A DNA stretch of 64,000 nt from an uncultured Thiodictyon sp. (GTDB taxonomy: Bacteria > Pseudomonadota > Gammaproteobacteria > Chromatiales > Chromatiaceae), in NCBI RefSeq assembly GCF_903946935.1, contig NZ_CAJAXH010000008.1, forward strand, positions 1-64,000, given 5' to 3'. The translations under genes and the position numbers were made by a program. Within the stretch, counting starts at the first letter, position 1. Every line of letters begins with the position of its first letter. Shown here one piece after another: positions 42,415 to 51,225 of the stretch. Under the pieces are notes generated by a model. The model was not told where the DNA came from. It ran no database searches and saw only the letters and a list, made by a program, of their open reading frames with translations.

Positions 42415-45400
42415 CTAGCCGGGCAGATAACGGCCATCCTCCAGCCGGCGGGCGTGGCCGAGGCTGGCCAGCGTCTCCAGCAGCTCGGCGACCCGGGCGC
42501 GCGGGGCGCGGGTGAAGCACTGGGCCAGGTCCGCGACGCTGTTGGGACCGGGACGGGTGGTGAGTGCGGCGCGTAGGGCCTGGAATTGCTCGGGCAGGGT
42601 CTTGGGCCAGTCCGGTTTGGGGCCGCTCGCGGGGGGGGTGGCGGTCAGCGCCGTCTCCGCCTGGACGGCGGTGGCGCCGGGCGGCTGGCCGGGATTCTGC
42701 AACGCCGGGCGCAGCCAGCGGATGAGGCCGCGGCGCTCCTGCGCCGCGCGTTCGGCGTTCAGTGCGACCAAGCGTTGCAGGATGGTTTCTTCCACCCCCG
42801 TCGAACCTGACTCAGCCGGTGGGAGGGCCGTTCCGGCGCGATCTGCGGCGTCTGAGTCGCTGCGAGGTCCGTCGCGGCGGGGCGCCGCTCCTACGGTTGC
42901 CAGCAACGCGGCGGTCAGGTCCGCCCAACCGTAGGCGGCGAGGACGGCGGCGTCGAGCTCGTCGTGGAGCTGGCGCAGGACCGAGACCAGGCCCTGTTCG
43001 TGGATCGCCCGGTCCTTGGGGCCCAAGGGCTCGCCGCGGCGCAATTGCTCCAGCACGTTATACATGCCGGTCATGGTGAGCCCAGGGTGCAGCGCCTGGC
43101 GCGCCTTGCGATGGGCGTCGAGGGCCTCGGCCAGTTGGCCGATTTCCTTTTCCGGCCCCGCTGGGGCCGGAAAAGGAAATGTGTCGAAACAGCGGGTCTT
43201 GGTATAGCGGGGGTCGTTGCCGACCCCCAATCGGGCACCGGTCGCCAGCGCCCAGCACACATGGACGCGGCTGGAGAGCACGCCCAGTGCCCAGGCGTCG
43301 TCCAGCGCGATGGCGATCAGCATGTTGTCCGGCAGGACGCTCCGATCCAGGAAGACGAACACCCGGTGCTTGGCGGTCTCGACAGTGGCGATGTAGCGGG
43401 GCAGCCCGGCGAGATAGCGCCGCAACTCCTGTCTGGGTTTGCCGTGCAACCACCACAAGGCCGCATAGCCGGCCCCGTCCTTGGTGTGGCCCTTGGCGTC
43501 CCGCTCCGGCTTCACCCGCTCCAGGACCCGCTGATAGACCTCCGGATAGCGCCCCCGAACCTCGTCGGCGGTCAGGCCAAACAGGTCGATGACCATGACG
43601 CCGCGCCTACTCTGCGTCAGGTCGCGGCCGTTGAGATACAGCCGGATATGCCGCTCCAGGCCAGGCACCCGGCCCAGCCCCAGGGCCGCTGCCTCCAGCG
43701 GGGTCACGATAAACCCGGCACCGTGGAGCTTGACCCCGGGGGAGCTCAGTCCCTGATTGGCGCGCAACGCCACCGCCGCGGTCACATCCGCCCCAATGCG
43801 CAGGTCCGCATGGATACGGCCGGCCGTCCGCTCCAGATCGACCTCCAGCCCCTCGCCCTGGCCAGTGCGTTCCGCCACCACCTGGTCGACCACGCCGGGC
43901 GACTCGCCCGCCTCGCCAACGGTCATGCCGATCCGCACCTGCGCCCCGTCCGCCGCGTCCACCCAGGGGTGGTCCGGTACGGCATAGCGCAGCGACAGGG
44001 GTTCGGCGGCGGTGAGGTGTCGCTCCAGCACCCGCCGGTTGAAGGTCTGGCGCAGGCTGTTGGTGGTGATGAAGCCGAAGCGGCGCAGTGCCCCGGTGCG
44101 GGTGAGCTCGGCGGCGTTCTCCCACCAATACATCACATAGTCGGCGGACTCCGGGACCTCGGACCAGGCCCCGCGCAGGGCCTCGACATAGCCGTCGCCC
44201 AGTGCCCGGCGCATGGGGCCGGCGCCGATGAAGGGCGGATTGCCGACCACAAAATCCGCCGCCGGCCACCGCGCCCGCCGCGGGTTGACATAGCGTTCCT
44301 GCGGTACCTGGGCGGCCTCGTCCGGCACCGCCTCGCCGGTGATCGGACTGGGCTTGACGGTCCGCCCGTCCCAGCGGGTGACGGGGCGGCCGGCCTCATC
44401 CGTCACCCACTCCATGCGGTCATAGTCGAGCACGGCGTCTCGGCACTCGATATTGCGGAAGTCGCGGATGACCGGCTCCGGCGGCTTCACCGCGCCGTGG
44501 GTGCGGAAGTGCCATTGCAGATAGCCGATCCAGAGGACCGTCTCGGCGATGGCGGCGGCCCGCGGGTTGAGTTCCAGCCCGAGCAGTTGGTGGGGGTCCA
44601 CGCTGATGCCCTCCATGGCCATCAGCAGTTGGCGCTGACCCAAGGACTCCAGGGTGTCCAGGACCTCGCCCTCCAGGCGTTTGAGGTGTTCCAGCGTCAC
44701 ATAGAGGAAGTTGCCCGAGCCGCAGGCGGGGTCCAGCACCCGGATGCCGGCCAGGCGGACCTGGAAGGCGCTGACCAGTTTGATGGCCTCGGCGTCCTTG
44801 CCCTGTTCGTGCAGGTTGAAAGCGGCGCTATGGACCGCGGTCCATTCCTCGCGCAGCGGATCGATGACCGTGGGCAGGACCAGGCGCTCGACATAAGAAC
44901 GCGGGGTGTAATGGGCGCCGAGCCGGTGGCGCTCCAGCGGGTCCAGCGCGCGCTCCAGCAGGGTGCCGAAGATGGCGGGCTCGACCTGGCGCCAGTCGGC
45001 GCGGCCCGCGTCGATCAGCAGATCGAGCTGGTCGCGGTCGAGCGGCAGGGCCTGGCCCTGGGCGAAGAGCCCGCCGTTGAAGCGCGGCACCCGCTCGCGC
45101 AGGATCACCGAGAAGGCGGCGCCGGTGTTCATGTCGCGCCACAGGTGTTCGGTGAGCGGGACGAACTGGGCCGGGTCGCCGCGCACCGAGCGCAGCAGGT
45201 CGGTGAATCCGTCCGGTTTCAGGAGTCCCACGTCCTCGGCGAAGAGTGTGAATAGACAGCGGATGAGGAATGACGCGGTCACCTCCGGCGGGTGGCCGGC
45301 GGATTCCAGCGAGACCGCGAGGCGCGCCAGCCGTTCGGCGATGTCGCGGGTGACGCGGGCGGCGCGGCGGCTGGGATCGAGGCTGCCGGGATCGAGCCAG

Positions 45401-45996
45401 AGCGCGCGCAGCCGGGCGCGGATCTCAGGCCGGCGCAGGTCATCCAGGCGCAGCCGATGCGAGCGCGGGTCCGGGTAGGGAATGTAGGCCCCGCCGCTGC
45501 GGCTGAACTCGCTATAGAGCTCGATGCTGCGACCCACGTCGACCACCACCACAAAGGGCGGGCGACCCTCCGGCGGGGGCAGTGCGCGGACATACTGCAC
45601 CGCCTGGCCGTGGGCACGCAGCATCGCCTTGTCCCAGCCGCCGGTATCGAGTCCCAAGCCGGTCTGTTTGCACTCCAGCACATAGCAGGCGCGGCGATAC
45701 AGGTCGATGAAGCCAAGGCTGGCGGTGCCGTCGCCGTGTTGGAAAACCACCCGGCGCTCGAAGCAGTAGGCGTTGTCCTCACCGTCGGCGCGCGCCGGGT
45801 CGGGCTGGGGCAGGCCGAGCAGGGCGCAGAGCTCGGTCAGAAAGAGCTGATAGTTGGCCCGCTCGGTGCCGGTGGCGGTGGACCAGCGGGCGATGAAGGT
45901 GTCGATGAGGGCGGGGGCGAGGGCGTCGGCGGCGGGCGGGTCGTCCGGAGCAAGGGGCAAGGAGTCAGAGACAAGGGGCAAGGGGGTGTCGTCCAT
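42415..45996 (-). CDS. MmeI-like type IIG restriction-modification enzyme
   Basis: A 1193-residue single-chain RM enzyme. Nuclease: [17 protein letters not shown] (Asp98, Glu108, Lys110; PD-ExK). A helical linker follows, then methyltransferase motif [18 protein letters not shown] (about 420-436) and motif [13 protein letters not shown] (about 582-592). A target recognition domain lies about 700-960 ([13 protein letters not shown] closes the family core). The last 150 residues are a variable Pro/Ala-rich linker plus a small winged-helix-like end ([22 protein letters not shown]). Such enzymes methylate one strand and cut about 20 bp away. No separate methylase is needed. It sits directly downstream of ribF. 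Recognition sequence unknown. Confidence 0.85.
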   Translation of the reverse strand: MDDTPLPLVSDSLPLAPDDPPAADALAPALIDTFIARWSTATGTERANYQLFLTELCALLGLPQPDPARADGEDNAYCFERRVVFQHGDGTASLGFIDLYRRACYVLECKQTGLGLDTGGWDKAMLRAHGQAVQYVRALPPPEGRPPFVVVVDVGRSIELYSEFSRSGGAYIPYPDPRSHRLRLDDLRRPEIRARLRALWLDPGSLDPSRRAARVTRDIAERLARLAVSLESAGHPPEVTASFLIRCLFTLFAEDVGLLKPDGFTDLLRSVRGDPAQFVPLTEHLWRDMNTGAAFSVILRERVPRFNGGLFAQGQALPLDRDQLDLLIDAGRADWRQVEPAIFGTLLERALDPLERHRLGAHYTPRSYVERLVLPTVIDPLREEWTAVHSAAFNLHEQGKDAEAIKLVSAFQVRLAGIRVLDPACGSGNFLYVTLEHLKRLEGEVLDTLESLGQRQLLMAMEGISVDPHQLLGLELNPRAAAIAETVLWIGYLQWHFRTHGAVKPPEPVIRDFRNIECRDAVLDYDRMEWVTDEAGRPVTRWDGRTVKPSPITGEAVPDEAAQVPQERYVNPRRARWPAADFVVGNPPFIGAGPMRRALGDGYVEALRGAWSEVPESADYVMYWWENAAELTRTGALRRFGFITTNSLRQTFNRRVLERHLTAAEPLSLRYAVPDHPWVDAADGAQVRIGMTVGEAGESPGVVDQVVAERTGQGEGLEVDLERTAGRIHADLRIGADVTAAVALRANQGLSSPGVKLHGAGFIVTPLEAAALGLGRVPGLERHIRLYLNGRDLTQSRRGVMVIDLFGLTADEVRGRYPEVYQRVLERVKPERDAKGHTKDGAGYAALWWLHGKPRQELRRYLAGLPRYIATVETAKHRVFVFLDRSVLPDNMLIAIALDDAWALGVLSSRVHVCWALATGARLGVGNDPRYTKTRCFDTFPFPAPAGPEKEIGQLAEALDAHRKARQALHPGLTMTGMYNVLEQLRRGEPLGPKDRAIHEQGLVSVLRQLHDELDAAVLAAYGWADLTAALLATVGAAPRRDGPRSDSDAADRAGTALPPAESGSTGVEETILQRLVALNAERAAQERRGLIRWLRPALQNPGQPPGATAVQAETALTATPPASGPKPDWPKTLPEQFQALRAALTTRPGPNSVADLAQCFTRAPRARVAELLETLASLGHARRLEDGRYLPG
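43142..43180. repeat. Perfect 18-bp-arm palindrome inside the MmeI-like gene
   Basis: atttccttttccggcccc and its exact complement enclose only gct. It lies in the coding region of [14 protein letters not shown] hairpin of this strength within a gene is unusual; the encoded peptide still looks normal. Confidence 0.75.
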
Positions 45997-46079
45997 GGCG
46001 GGGCTCCGGGCGAGTGGGGTTGATCGGCGAATCTAGAAAGACCATTTGCGGCTTGACGGCTTTTCTTGGGAGCCAAGGC

Positions 46080-47051
46080 TCACAGGCAGCTCGTCTCGTG
46101 CGCTGGTGCCCGGCCCACGCCGCCGAGAAACGCCCGCGCCGCTGACGCGTCCAGGTCGATCTGGCGGCGCAGTTGCTCGAACGAGTCGAAGCGTTGCTCG
46201 TCGCGCAGCTTGAGGCTGAACTCGACCTCCAGATGGCGACCATAAAGGTCCTGGTCGAAGTCGAACAGGTGGACCTCCAGTCGATACCCCTGGCCATCGA
46301 CGGTCGGGCGGGTGCCGATGTTGGCCACCGCGGGGCGGGGGGCGCCGGGCAGGCCATGGACCTGGACGGCGAACACACCGTGCAATGGACTCACCCGGCG
46401 GTGCAAGTCGAGGTTGGCGGTGGGAAAGCCGATGGTGCGCCCGCGTTGGTCGCCATGACCCACGCGGCCCTGCATCCGGTAGGGCCGGCCCAGCAGGTGC
46501 GCGGCCTGTTCCAGGTCGCCGCGAGCCAGGGCCTCGCGGACCCGGGTGCTGCTCACGCGCTCCTGCGCATGGGTGATGGTGTGGTGGTTCTCGACCTCAA
46601 AGCCCCCGTCGGCGGCCGCCGCACCCATGGTGCGCAACAGTGCCTCGTCACCGCTGCGACCGTGGCCGAAGCGGAAGTCGTCGCCGATCATGAGGAAGCG
46701 CACGCCCAGGCCGTCGAGCAGCAGGCGCTGGACGAAATCGCGCGCATCGACCGTGGCCAGACGCGGCCCGAACTCCAGGAGCATGGCACGCTCGATCCCA
46801 CAGTCCAGGATGGCCTTGAGCTTTTCGCGCAAGCGGGTGAGGCGCGCGGGGGCCCGCGCCGGGGCGAAAAACTCCATCGGCTGGGGCTCGAAGGTGATGA
46901 CCGTCGCGGGGAGACCCAGGGCGCGCCCGCGCGCAATCAGTCGCTGGAAGACCGCGCGGTGTCCCAGGTGGACCCCGTCGAAGTTGCCGATGGTGGCAAC
47001 GCAGCCCCGATCCGCTGGGCGCAGGTTGTGTAAGCCGCGGATAAGTCTCAT
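46080..47051 (-). CDS. ribF: Bifunctional riboflavin kinase/FAD synthetase
   Basis: A 323-residue enzyme making FMN and FAD from riboflavin. FAD synthetase part: ATIGNFDGVHLGHRAVFQRL, IGDDFRFGHGRSGD, ERVSSTRVREALARGD. Riboflavin kinase part: GRTIGFPTANLDLH and PAVANIGTRPTVDG. The ATG at 47051 (MRLIRGLHN) is chosen over an in-frame upstream extension that lacks family similarity. In related bacteria it lies between murJ and ileS; here a Uma2 gene separates it from murJ, and an RM gene follows. Confidence 0.95.
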   Translation of the reverse strand: MRLIRGLHNLRPADRGCVATIGNFDGVHLGHRAVFQRLIARGRALGLPATVITFEPQPMEFFAPARAPARLTRLREKLKAILDCGIERAMLLEFGPRLATVDARDFVQRLLLDGLGVRFLMIGDDFRFGHGRSGDEALLRTMGAAAADGGFEVENHHTITHAQERVSSTRVREALARGDLEQAAHLLGRPYRMQGRVGHGDQRGRTIGFPTANLDLHRRVSPLHGVFAVQVHGLPGAPRPAVANIGTRPTVDGQGYRLEVHLFDFDQDLYGRHLEVEFSLKLRDEQRFDSFEQLRRQIDLDASAARAFLGGVGRAPAHETSCL

Positions 47052-47085
47052 GCGGTGGCGGTGCCGGCGATGGGGCTGGGCGGGC

Positions 47086-47832
47086 TCAAGGCTCGATGCC
47101 CAGGGCACGCAGCCGCTCGGCCAGGCGCTCCGCCCGTTCGTACTCCTGCTGCGCCCGGTGCTGTTGCCGATCCGCGCGTCCCGCCTCTTGCTCGGCCCGG
47201 GCGGCCTCCTGCTCGGCCCGGGCGGCTTCTTGTGCGGCCCGCTCGGCCGCCTCGCGCAGCCGCGCGGCCAGTTCCACCGAGGTCAGGAAGGGTTGACCCT
47301 GCGGATCGAAGATCTCCAGGGTTGCACCGCCCAGCGCAAAACGGATGCCCAGCCGCGGGCTGGTCCAGCCCTTGATGTGGGACATCCGGCGCAGCCGTCC
47401 GTCCTGCCGCAGCCAGACCTCCAGGGTATTGGCGGGGGGGTCGTAGACGTAGTATTCCTCCACCCCGTAGGTGTCATAGAAGCCGCGCTTATCGGCCATC
47501 TCCTTGGCACTGTTGGCCGGGGAGAGGACCTCGAACACCACCTGGGGGGCGATGCCGCCCTCCTCCCACTGTTTGTAGGAGCCACGCGGACCCTTGGGCC
47601 GGCCGAACACCACCATTACGTCCGGGGCCAGCGGGCCGGTGATGCGGCGGTTGGGGACCGGATACCAGAACAGGTCCCCGGCGACGAATACATTGGGGTC
47701 CTGCGCGAAGAGTATCTCGAGGTTCTCCTTGATCTTCACCAGCCATTCATACTGCTCGGTGTTTTCCGCCATGGGTGCGCCGTCGCTCGAAGGGTAAGGG
47801 TCGTCCGGGTCGTAATGGGAGAGGGGGTTCAT
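47086..47832 (-). CDS. Uma2 (DUF820) family putative endonuclease
   Basis: A 248-residue PD-(D/E)xK-fold protein of the Uma2 family. LAPDVMVVFGRP, QVVFEVLSPANSAKEMADK (E...K) and YDTYGVEEYYVYDP are the family blocks. The C-terminal 70 residues form a charged Ala/Glu/Arg coiled coil (RAAQEAARAEQEAARAEQEA). Family members are numerous in Chromatiaceae and cyanobacteria, with no settled role. The ATG at 47832 has aggagg ten bases upstream. It sits between murJ and ribF, apparently inserted. Confidence 0.8.
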   Translation of the reverse strand: MNPLSHYDPDDPYPSSDGAPMAENTEQYEWLVKIKENLEILFAQDPNVFVAGDLFWYPVPNRRITGPLAPDVMVVFGRPKGPRGSYKQWEEGGIAPQVVFEVLSPANSAKEMADKRGFYDTYGVEEYYVYDPPANTLEVWLRQDGRLRRMSHIKGWTSPRLGIRFALGGATLEIFDPQGQPFLTSVELAARLREAAERAAQEAARAEQEAARAEQEAGRADRQQHRAQQEYERAERLAERLRALGIEP

Positions 47833-47967
47833 CAAGGGGGTCCTCCTCACTGGGTCGGGGCAAGGGGCAAGCATAACCCCGCGACGCCGGGTTAGCACGC
47901 CCGCGCAAGAGCGGCAGCAGGCCTCGGCCGCGGGAGCGACAAGCCGAAACCGGTGCGGCGATGGCCT

Positions 47968-49515
47968 TCAGACCTGGAGCAAGTGCCGCGGCCGGATGCC
48001 GACGGCCAGCAGGGTGGCGGCATAGACACCGCCGCCGGCCAGCAGCCATAGACCGAGTTCCACGGCCCGTCGGCCGCCACTCATGGCCAACCAGTCGTCG
48101 ATCGGCCCGGTGCCCAGGAACAGCACGAGGCCCATGAGCAGGTTGGCGCCCAGGCCCTTGGCGAGCAGCACGCCCCAACCCGGCCGGGGGCGATAGATCG
48201 CCGCCCGGCGCAGTCCGCACAGCAGGAGCGCGGCGTTGGCGAGCCCCGAGAGGGTGGTGGCCAGGGCCAAGCCGGTATGCCCCAGCGGCCACATCAGCAG
48301 CAGACTGGCGACGACATTGACCGCCATGGCGATGACGGCGATATGCACCGGGACGACCATCTCCTGGCGGGCATAGAAGCCAGGGGCGAGCACCTTGACA
48401 CCGATGAAGCCGACCAGTCCCAGGGCATAGGCCATCAGGCTGCGGGCGGTCATACGGGCATCCTCGGCATTGAAGCCGGCGCCCGCCGGTTCACCGACAT
48501 AGAACAGGGTCGCGACGATCGGGCCGGCCAGGACCAGGAGCCCCACCGCCGCCGGCACCCCGAGCAACAGGAGCCAGCGCAGTCCCCAATCCAGGGTGTC
48601 GGAGAAGGCCCCCGGGTCTTCCGCCGCGTGGCGCTGCGAGAGCCGCGGCAGGATCACGGTGCCAAGCGCCACACCCAGCAGGCCCATGGGGAATTCCATC
48701 AGCCGATCCGAGTAGTAGAGCCAGGAGATGCTCCCGCTCGCCAGGAAGGAGGCGAGGATGGTGTTGAGCAGCAGGTTGAGCTGGCCCACCGAGGCGCCGA
48801 ACAGGGCCGGACCCATGAGTCGCACGGTGCGCCGCACCCCGGGGTCGCGCGGCGCGAGCCGTGGACGGGGCAGCAGCCCCAAACGCGCCAGGAACGGCAA
48901 CTGGAAGGCGAGTTGGGCGATGCCCGCGATCAGCACACCCCAGGCCAGGGCGGTGATCGGTGCGTCCATCCGCGGGGCGAGCCAGAGTGCGCAGCCGATC
49001 AGGGCCAGGTTGAGCAGGACCGGGGTGAAGGCCGGCACCCCGAAGCGCTCGTAGGTGTTGAGGATGCCGCCGGCCAAGGCGGTGAGCGAGATGAACAGGA
49101 CATAGGGGAAGGTGAGCCGCAGCATCGCCACCGTCAGTTCCCTCTGGCCGGGTTCGTCCCCAAATCCCGGGGCAAAGAGCATCACCAGGAGCGGTGCGGC
49201 CAGGATGCCAAGCAGGGTCACCACCAGCAGGACCGCCCCCAGGGTGCCCGCCATGGCGTCGATGAAGCCCTTGGTATCTGCGGCGTCGCGTCGCTCCTTG
49301 TATTCATTGAGCAGCGGCACAAAGGCCATGGAGAAGGCCCCCTCCGCGAACAGCCGGCGCATCAGGTTGGGGATCTTGAAGGCGACGAAGAAGGCATCGG
49401 TGCCCGCGTCCGCCCCGAAGACCCGGGCGATCGCCAGGTCGCGCACAAAGCCGAGCAGGCGCGACAGGAAGGTGTAGCTGCCCACCTTGGCGGTGGACGC
49501 GGCGAGGGATGACAC
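47968..49515 (-). CDS. murJ: Lipid II flippase MurJ (MviN)
   Basis: A 515-residue MOP-superfamily membrane protein that moves lipid II across the inner membrane for peptidoglycan synthesis. About 14 hydrophobic spans. The family N-terminus KVGSYTFLSRLLGFVRDLAIA and FKIPNLMRRLFAEGAFSMAFVP (including the essential Arg residues) are present, as is FYARQEMVVPV near the end. The GTG start at 49515 (VSSLAAST) is chosen for family length; an open frame continues about 46 codons upstream without similarity. It diverges from the Bat operon. tatact at 49544-49549 on the minus strand may be its -10. Confidence 0.92.
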   Translation of the reverse strand: MSSLAASTAKVGSYTFLSRLLGFVRDLAIARVFGADAGTDAFFVAFKIPNLMRRLFAEGAFSMAFVPLLNEYKERRDAADTKGFIDAMAGTLGAVLLVVTLLGILAAPLLVMLFAPGFGDEPGQRELTVAMLRLTFPYVLFISLTALAGGILNTYERFGVPAFTPVLLNLALIGCALWLAPRMDAPITALAWGVLIAGIAQLAFQLPFLARLGLLPRPRLAPRDPGVRRTVRLMGPALFGASVGQLNLLLNTILASFLASGSISWLYYSDRLMEFPMGLLGVALGTVILPRLSQRHAAEDPGAFSDTLDWGLRWLLLLGVPAAVGLLVLAGPIVATLFYVGEPAGAGFNAEDARMTARSLMAYALGLVGFIGVKVLAPGFYARQEMVVPVHIAVIAMAVNVVASLLLMWPLGHTGLALATTLSGLANAALLLCGLRRAAIYRPRPGWGVLLAKGLGANLLMGLVLFLGTGPIDDWLAMSGGRRAVELGLWLLAGGGVYAATLLAVGIRPRHLLQV

Positions 49516-49705
49516 GGCGGCGAGACTCCGCAAAAAGGGCGGGAGTATAGCGCTTGGGCGCGGCTGCCGACCTGGAGGGATGCGGGTGGCGTGCTCGTTG
49601 CTGGGCGCCGTCGGGCCACGGGGGCCGTCAGTCCAGGTCCTCAGGACCGCCAATTTCGGTTATAACTGCGGCCCACCCGACCGCCAACACGCTGCATCAT
49701 CGTCC

Positions 49706-50227
49706 ATGGCCAACCCTGCACCCCTACCCACTGCCCCGATCGCCGACCCCCTGGCCGGGCTGCGCGACTGGCACCTGCCGGGGCCGGTGTCCTGGTGGCC
49801 GCCGGCCCCGGGCTGGTGGCTGATCGCCGGGCTCGCCCTGGGCGCGCTCGTGCTGGCCGTCGTGCTGTGGCGGCGTCGCCGCCGCCGCGGGGCCGCGGTC
49901 AGGACGGCGCTCGGCGAACTACACGCCTTGCGTACACAACTGGGCGCCGGGCTGAACCCGCAGGGTTTCGCAGCAAAGGTCTCGGTCCTGTTGCGGCGCC
50001 TGGCACTCACCCGGTTCCCGCGCGAGCGGGTGGCCGGTCTCAGCGGGGCGGACTGGCTGGCCTTTCTCGATGCCACCGGCGGCGGCGAGGGGTTCTCGCA
50101 GGGGCCGGGACGTGTACTGGCCGAATCCCCTTACCGCAACCCCGCCGCGCCGACCAGCGGGGACCCCGCGGCCCTGGCGGACCTGGCCGAGCGCTGGATC
50201 CGTGCCAATCGAGGTGCCACCGCATGA
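49706..50227 (+). CDS. DUF4381 membrane protein of the Bat operon
   Basis: A 173-residue protein with one membrane span (GWWLIAGLALGALVLAVVLW, about 33-52) followed by an Arg-rich stop-transfer and a cytoplasmic helical domain (VSVLLRRLALTRFPRERVAGLSG; LAFLDATGGGEGF). DUF4381 genes regularly precede batA in gammaproteobacteria. It overlaps the next gene by ATGA. A tataac box at 49662-49667 may serve the operon. moxR and DUF58 genes, normally upstream, are missing. Confidence 0.8.
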   Translation: MANPAPLPTAPIADPLAGLRDWHLPGPVSWWPPAPGWWLIAGLALGALVLAVVLWRRRRRRGAAVRTALGELHALRTQLGAGLNPQGFAAKVSVLLRRLALTRFPRERVAGLSGADWLAFLDATGGGEGFSQGPGRVLAESPYRNPAAPTSGDPAALADLAERWIRANRGATA

Positions 50228-51225
50228 TCTCGCTCGCCTGGCCCTGGGTGCTCGCGGCCCTGCCGCTGCCGCTGCTGGCCGCGTTGTTGCCCCCGGCCAG
50301 GCCGTCCGGTGGGGCCGCGCTGCGTCTGCCTTTCTACGCCGAGCTGCCTGGAGTCGCCGCGGTGACGACCGGGCGCCGCTCCAGGTGGCGGGTCGCCGCT
50401 GCACTCTTGACCTGGTTGCTGCTGGTGCTGGCGGCGGCACGCCCGGAGTGGGTCGGGGCGCCGGTACACCTGCCGATGGCCGGGCGCGACCTGATGCTCG
50501 CGGTGGACCTGTCGGGCAGCATGGATCAAGCGGACTACGAACTGGATAACCGCATGGTCTCGCGGCTCGCGGTGGTCAAGGCGGTGGCCGCCAAATTCAT
50601 CGAGCGGCGCACCCAGGACCGACTGGGGCTCATCCTGTTTGGCAGCAATGCCTATGTGCAAACGCCACTGACCTTCGATGGTCACACGGTGGCCGCCATG
50701 CTGCGCGACTCGGTGGTCGGGTTGGCCGGCCAGGAGACCGCCATCGGCGACGCCATCGGCTTGGCAGTCAAGCACCTGCGCGAGCAGCCGGCGGACAATC
50801 GGGTGCTGATCCTGCTCACCGACGGGGCCAGCAATACCGGTGCGTTGGCGCCCCTGGCGGCGGCCGAACTGGCCAAACAGGCCGGGGTGCGCATCTACAC
50901 CATCGGCATCGGCGGGGGTGAGGTCGGCATCAATACACCATTTGGTGTGCGTCTGATGCGTCAGGGCGACGACTATGACCCAGAAACCCTCAAGCGGATC
51001 GCCGAGCTTACCGGCGGGCGCTTCTTCGCCGCGACCGGGCGCAAGGAACTGGAGGCCGTCTATCGGGAGCTGGACCGGCTGGAGCCGAGCCGCCGCGACG
51101 AGCGCACCTACCGCCCGCGTGAGTCGCTGTTTGTCTGGCCGGCGGCAGGGGCCTTGGTCTTGAGTGTTCTGATGGCATTGTCGCTGGTTCGCCGGCGGGT
51201 GCCGGGAGTCCGCGATGCCGCCTGA
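50224..51225 (+). CDS. batA: BatA-type VWA-domain membrane protein
   Basis: A 333-residue protein: N-terminal hydrophobic segments (about 5-25 and 55-75), a von Willebrand A domain with the MIDAS motif AVDLSGSMD (D-x-S-x-S) and ILLTDGASNTG, and a C-terminal span (LFVWPAAGALVLSVLMALSL). Bat proteins support aerotolerance and envelope stress resistance in bacteria and often act with MoxR AAA+ ATPases. It overlaps its neighbours at both ends (4 and 11 bp), so the operon is tightly coupled. Confidence 0.87.
   Translation: MISLAWPWVLAALPLPLLAALLPPARPSGGAALRLPFYAELPGVAAVTTGRRSRWRVAAALLTWLLLVLAAARPEWVGAPVHLPMAGRDLMLAVDLSGSMDQADYELDNRMVSRLAVVKAVAAKFIERRTQDRLGLILFGSNAYVQTPLTFDGHTVAAMLRDSVVGLAGQETAIGDAIGLAVKHLREQPADNRVLILLTDGASNTGALAPLAAAELAKQAGVRIYTIGIGGGEVGINTPFGVRLMRQGDDYDPETLKRIAELTGGRFFAATGRKELEAVYRELDRLEPSRRDERTYRPRESLFVWPAAGALVLSVLMALSLVRRRVPGVRDAA

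Noticed and set aside
42964-45255. A 763-codon open frame on the + strand opposite the MmeI-like gene
   Set aside because: It is antisense to a protein with clear nuclease and methyltransferase motifs; its own sequence is Gly/Pro/His-rich without domains. High GC gives long antisense frames.
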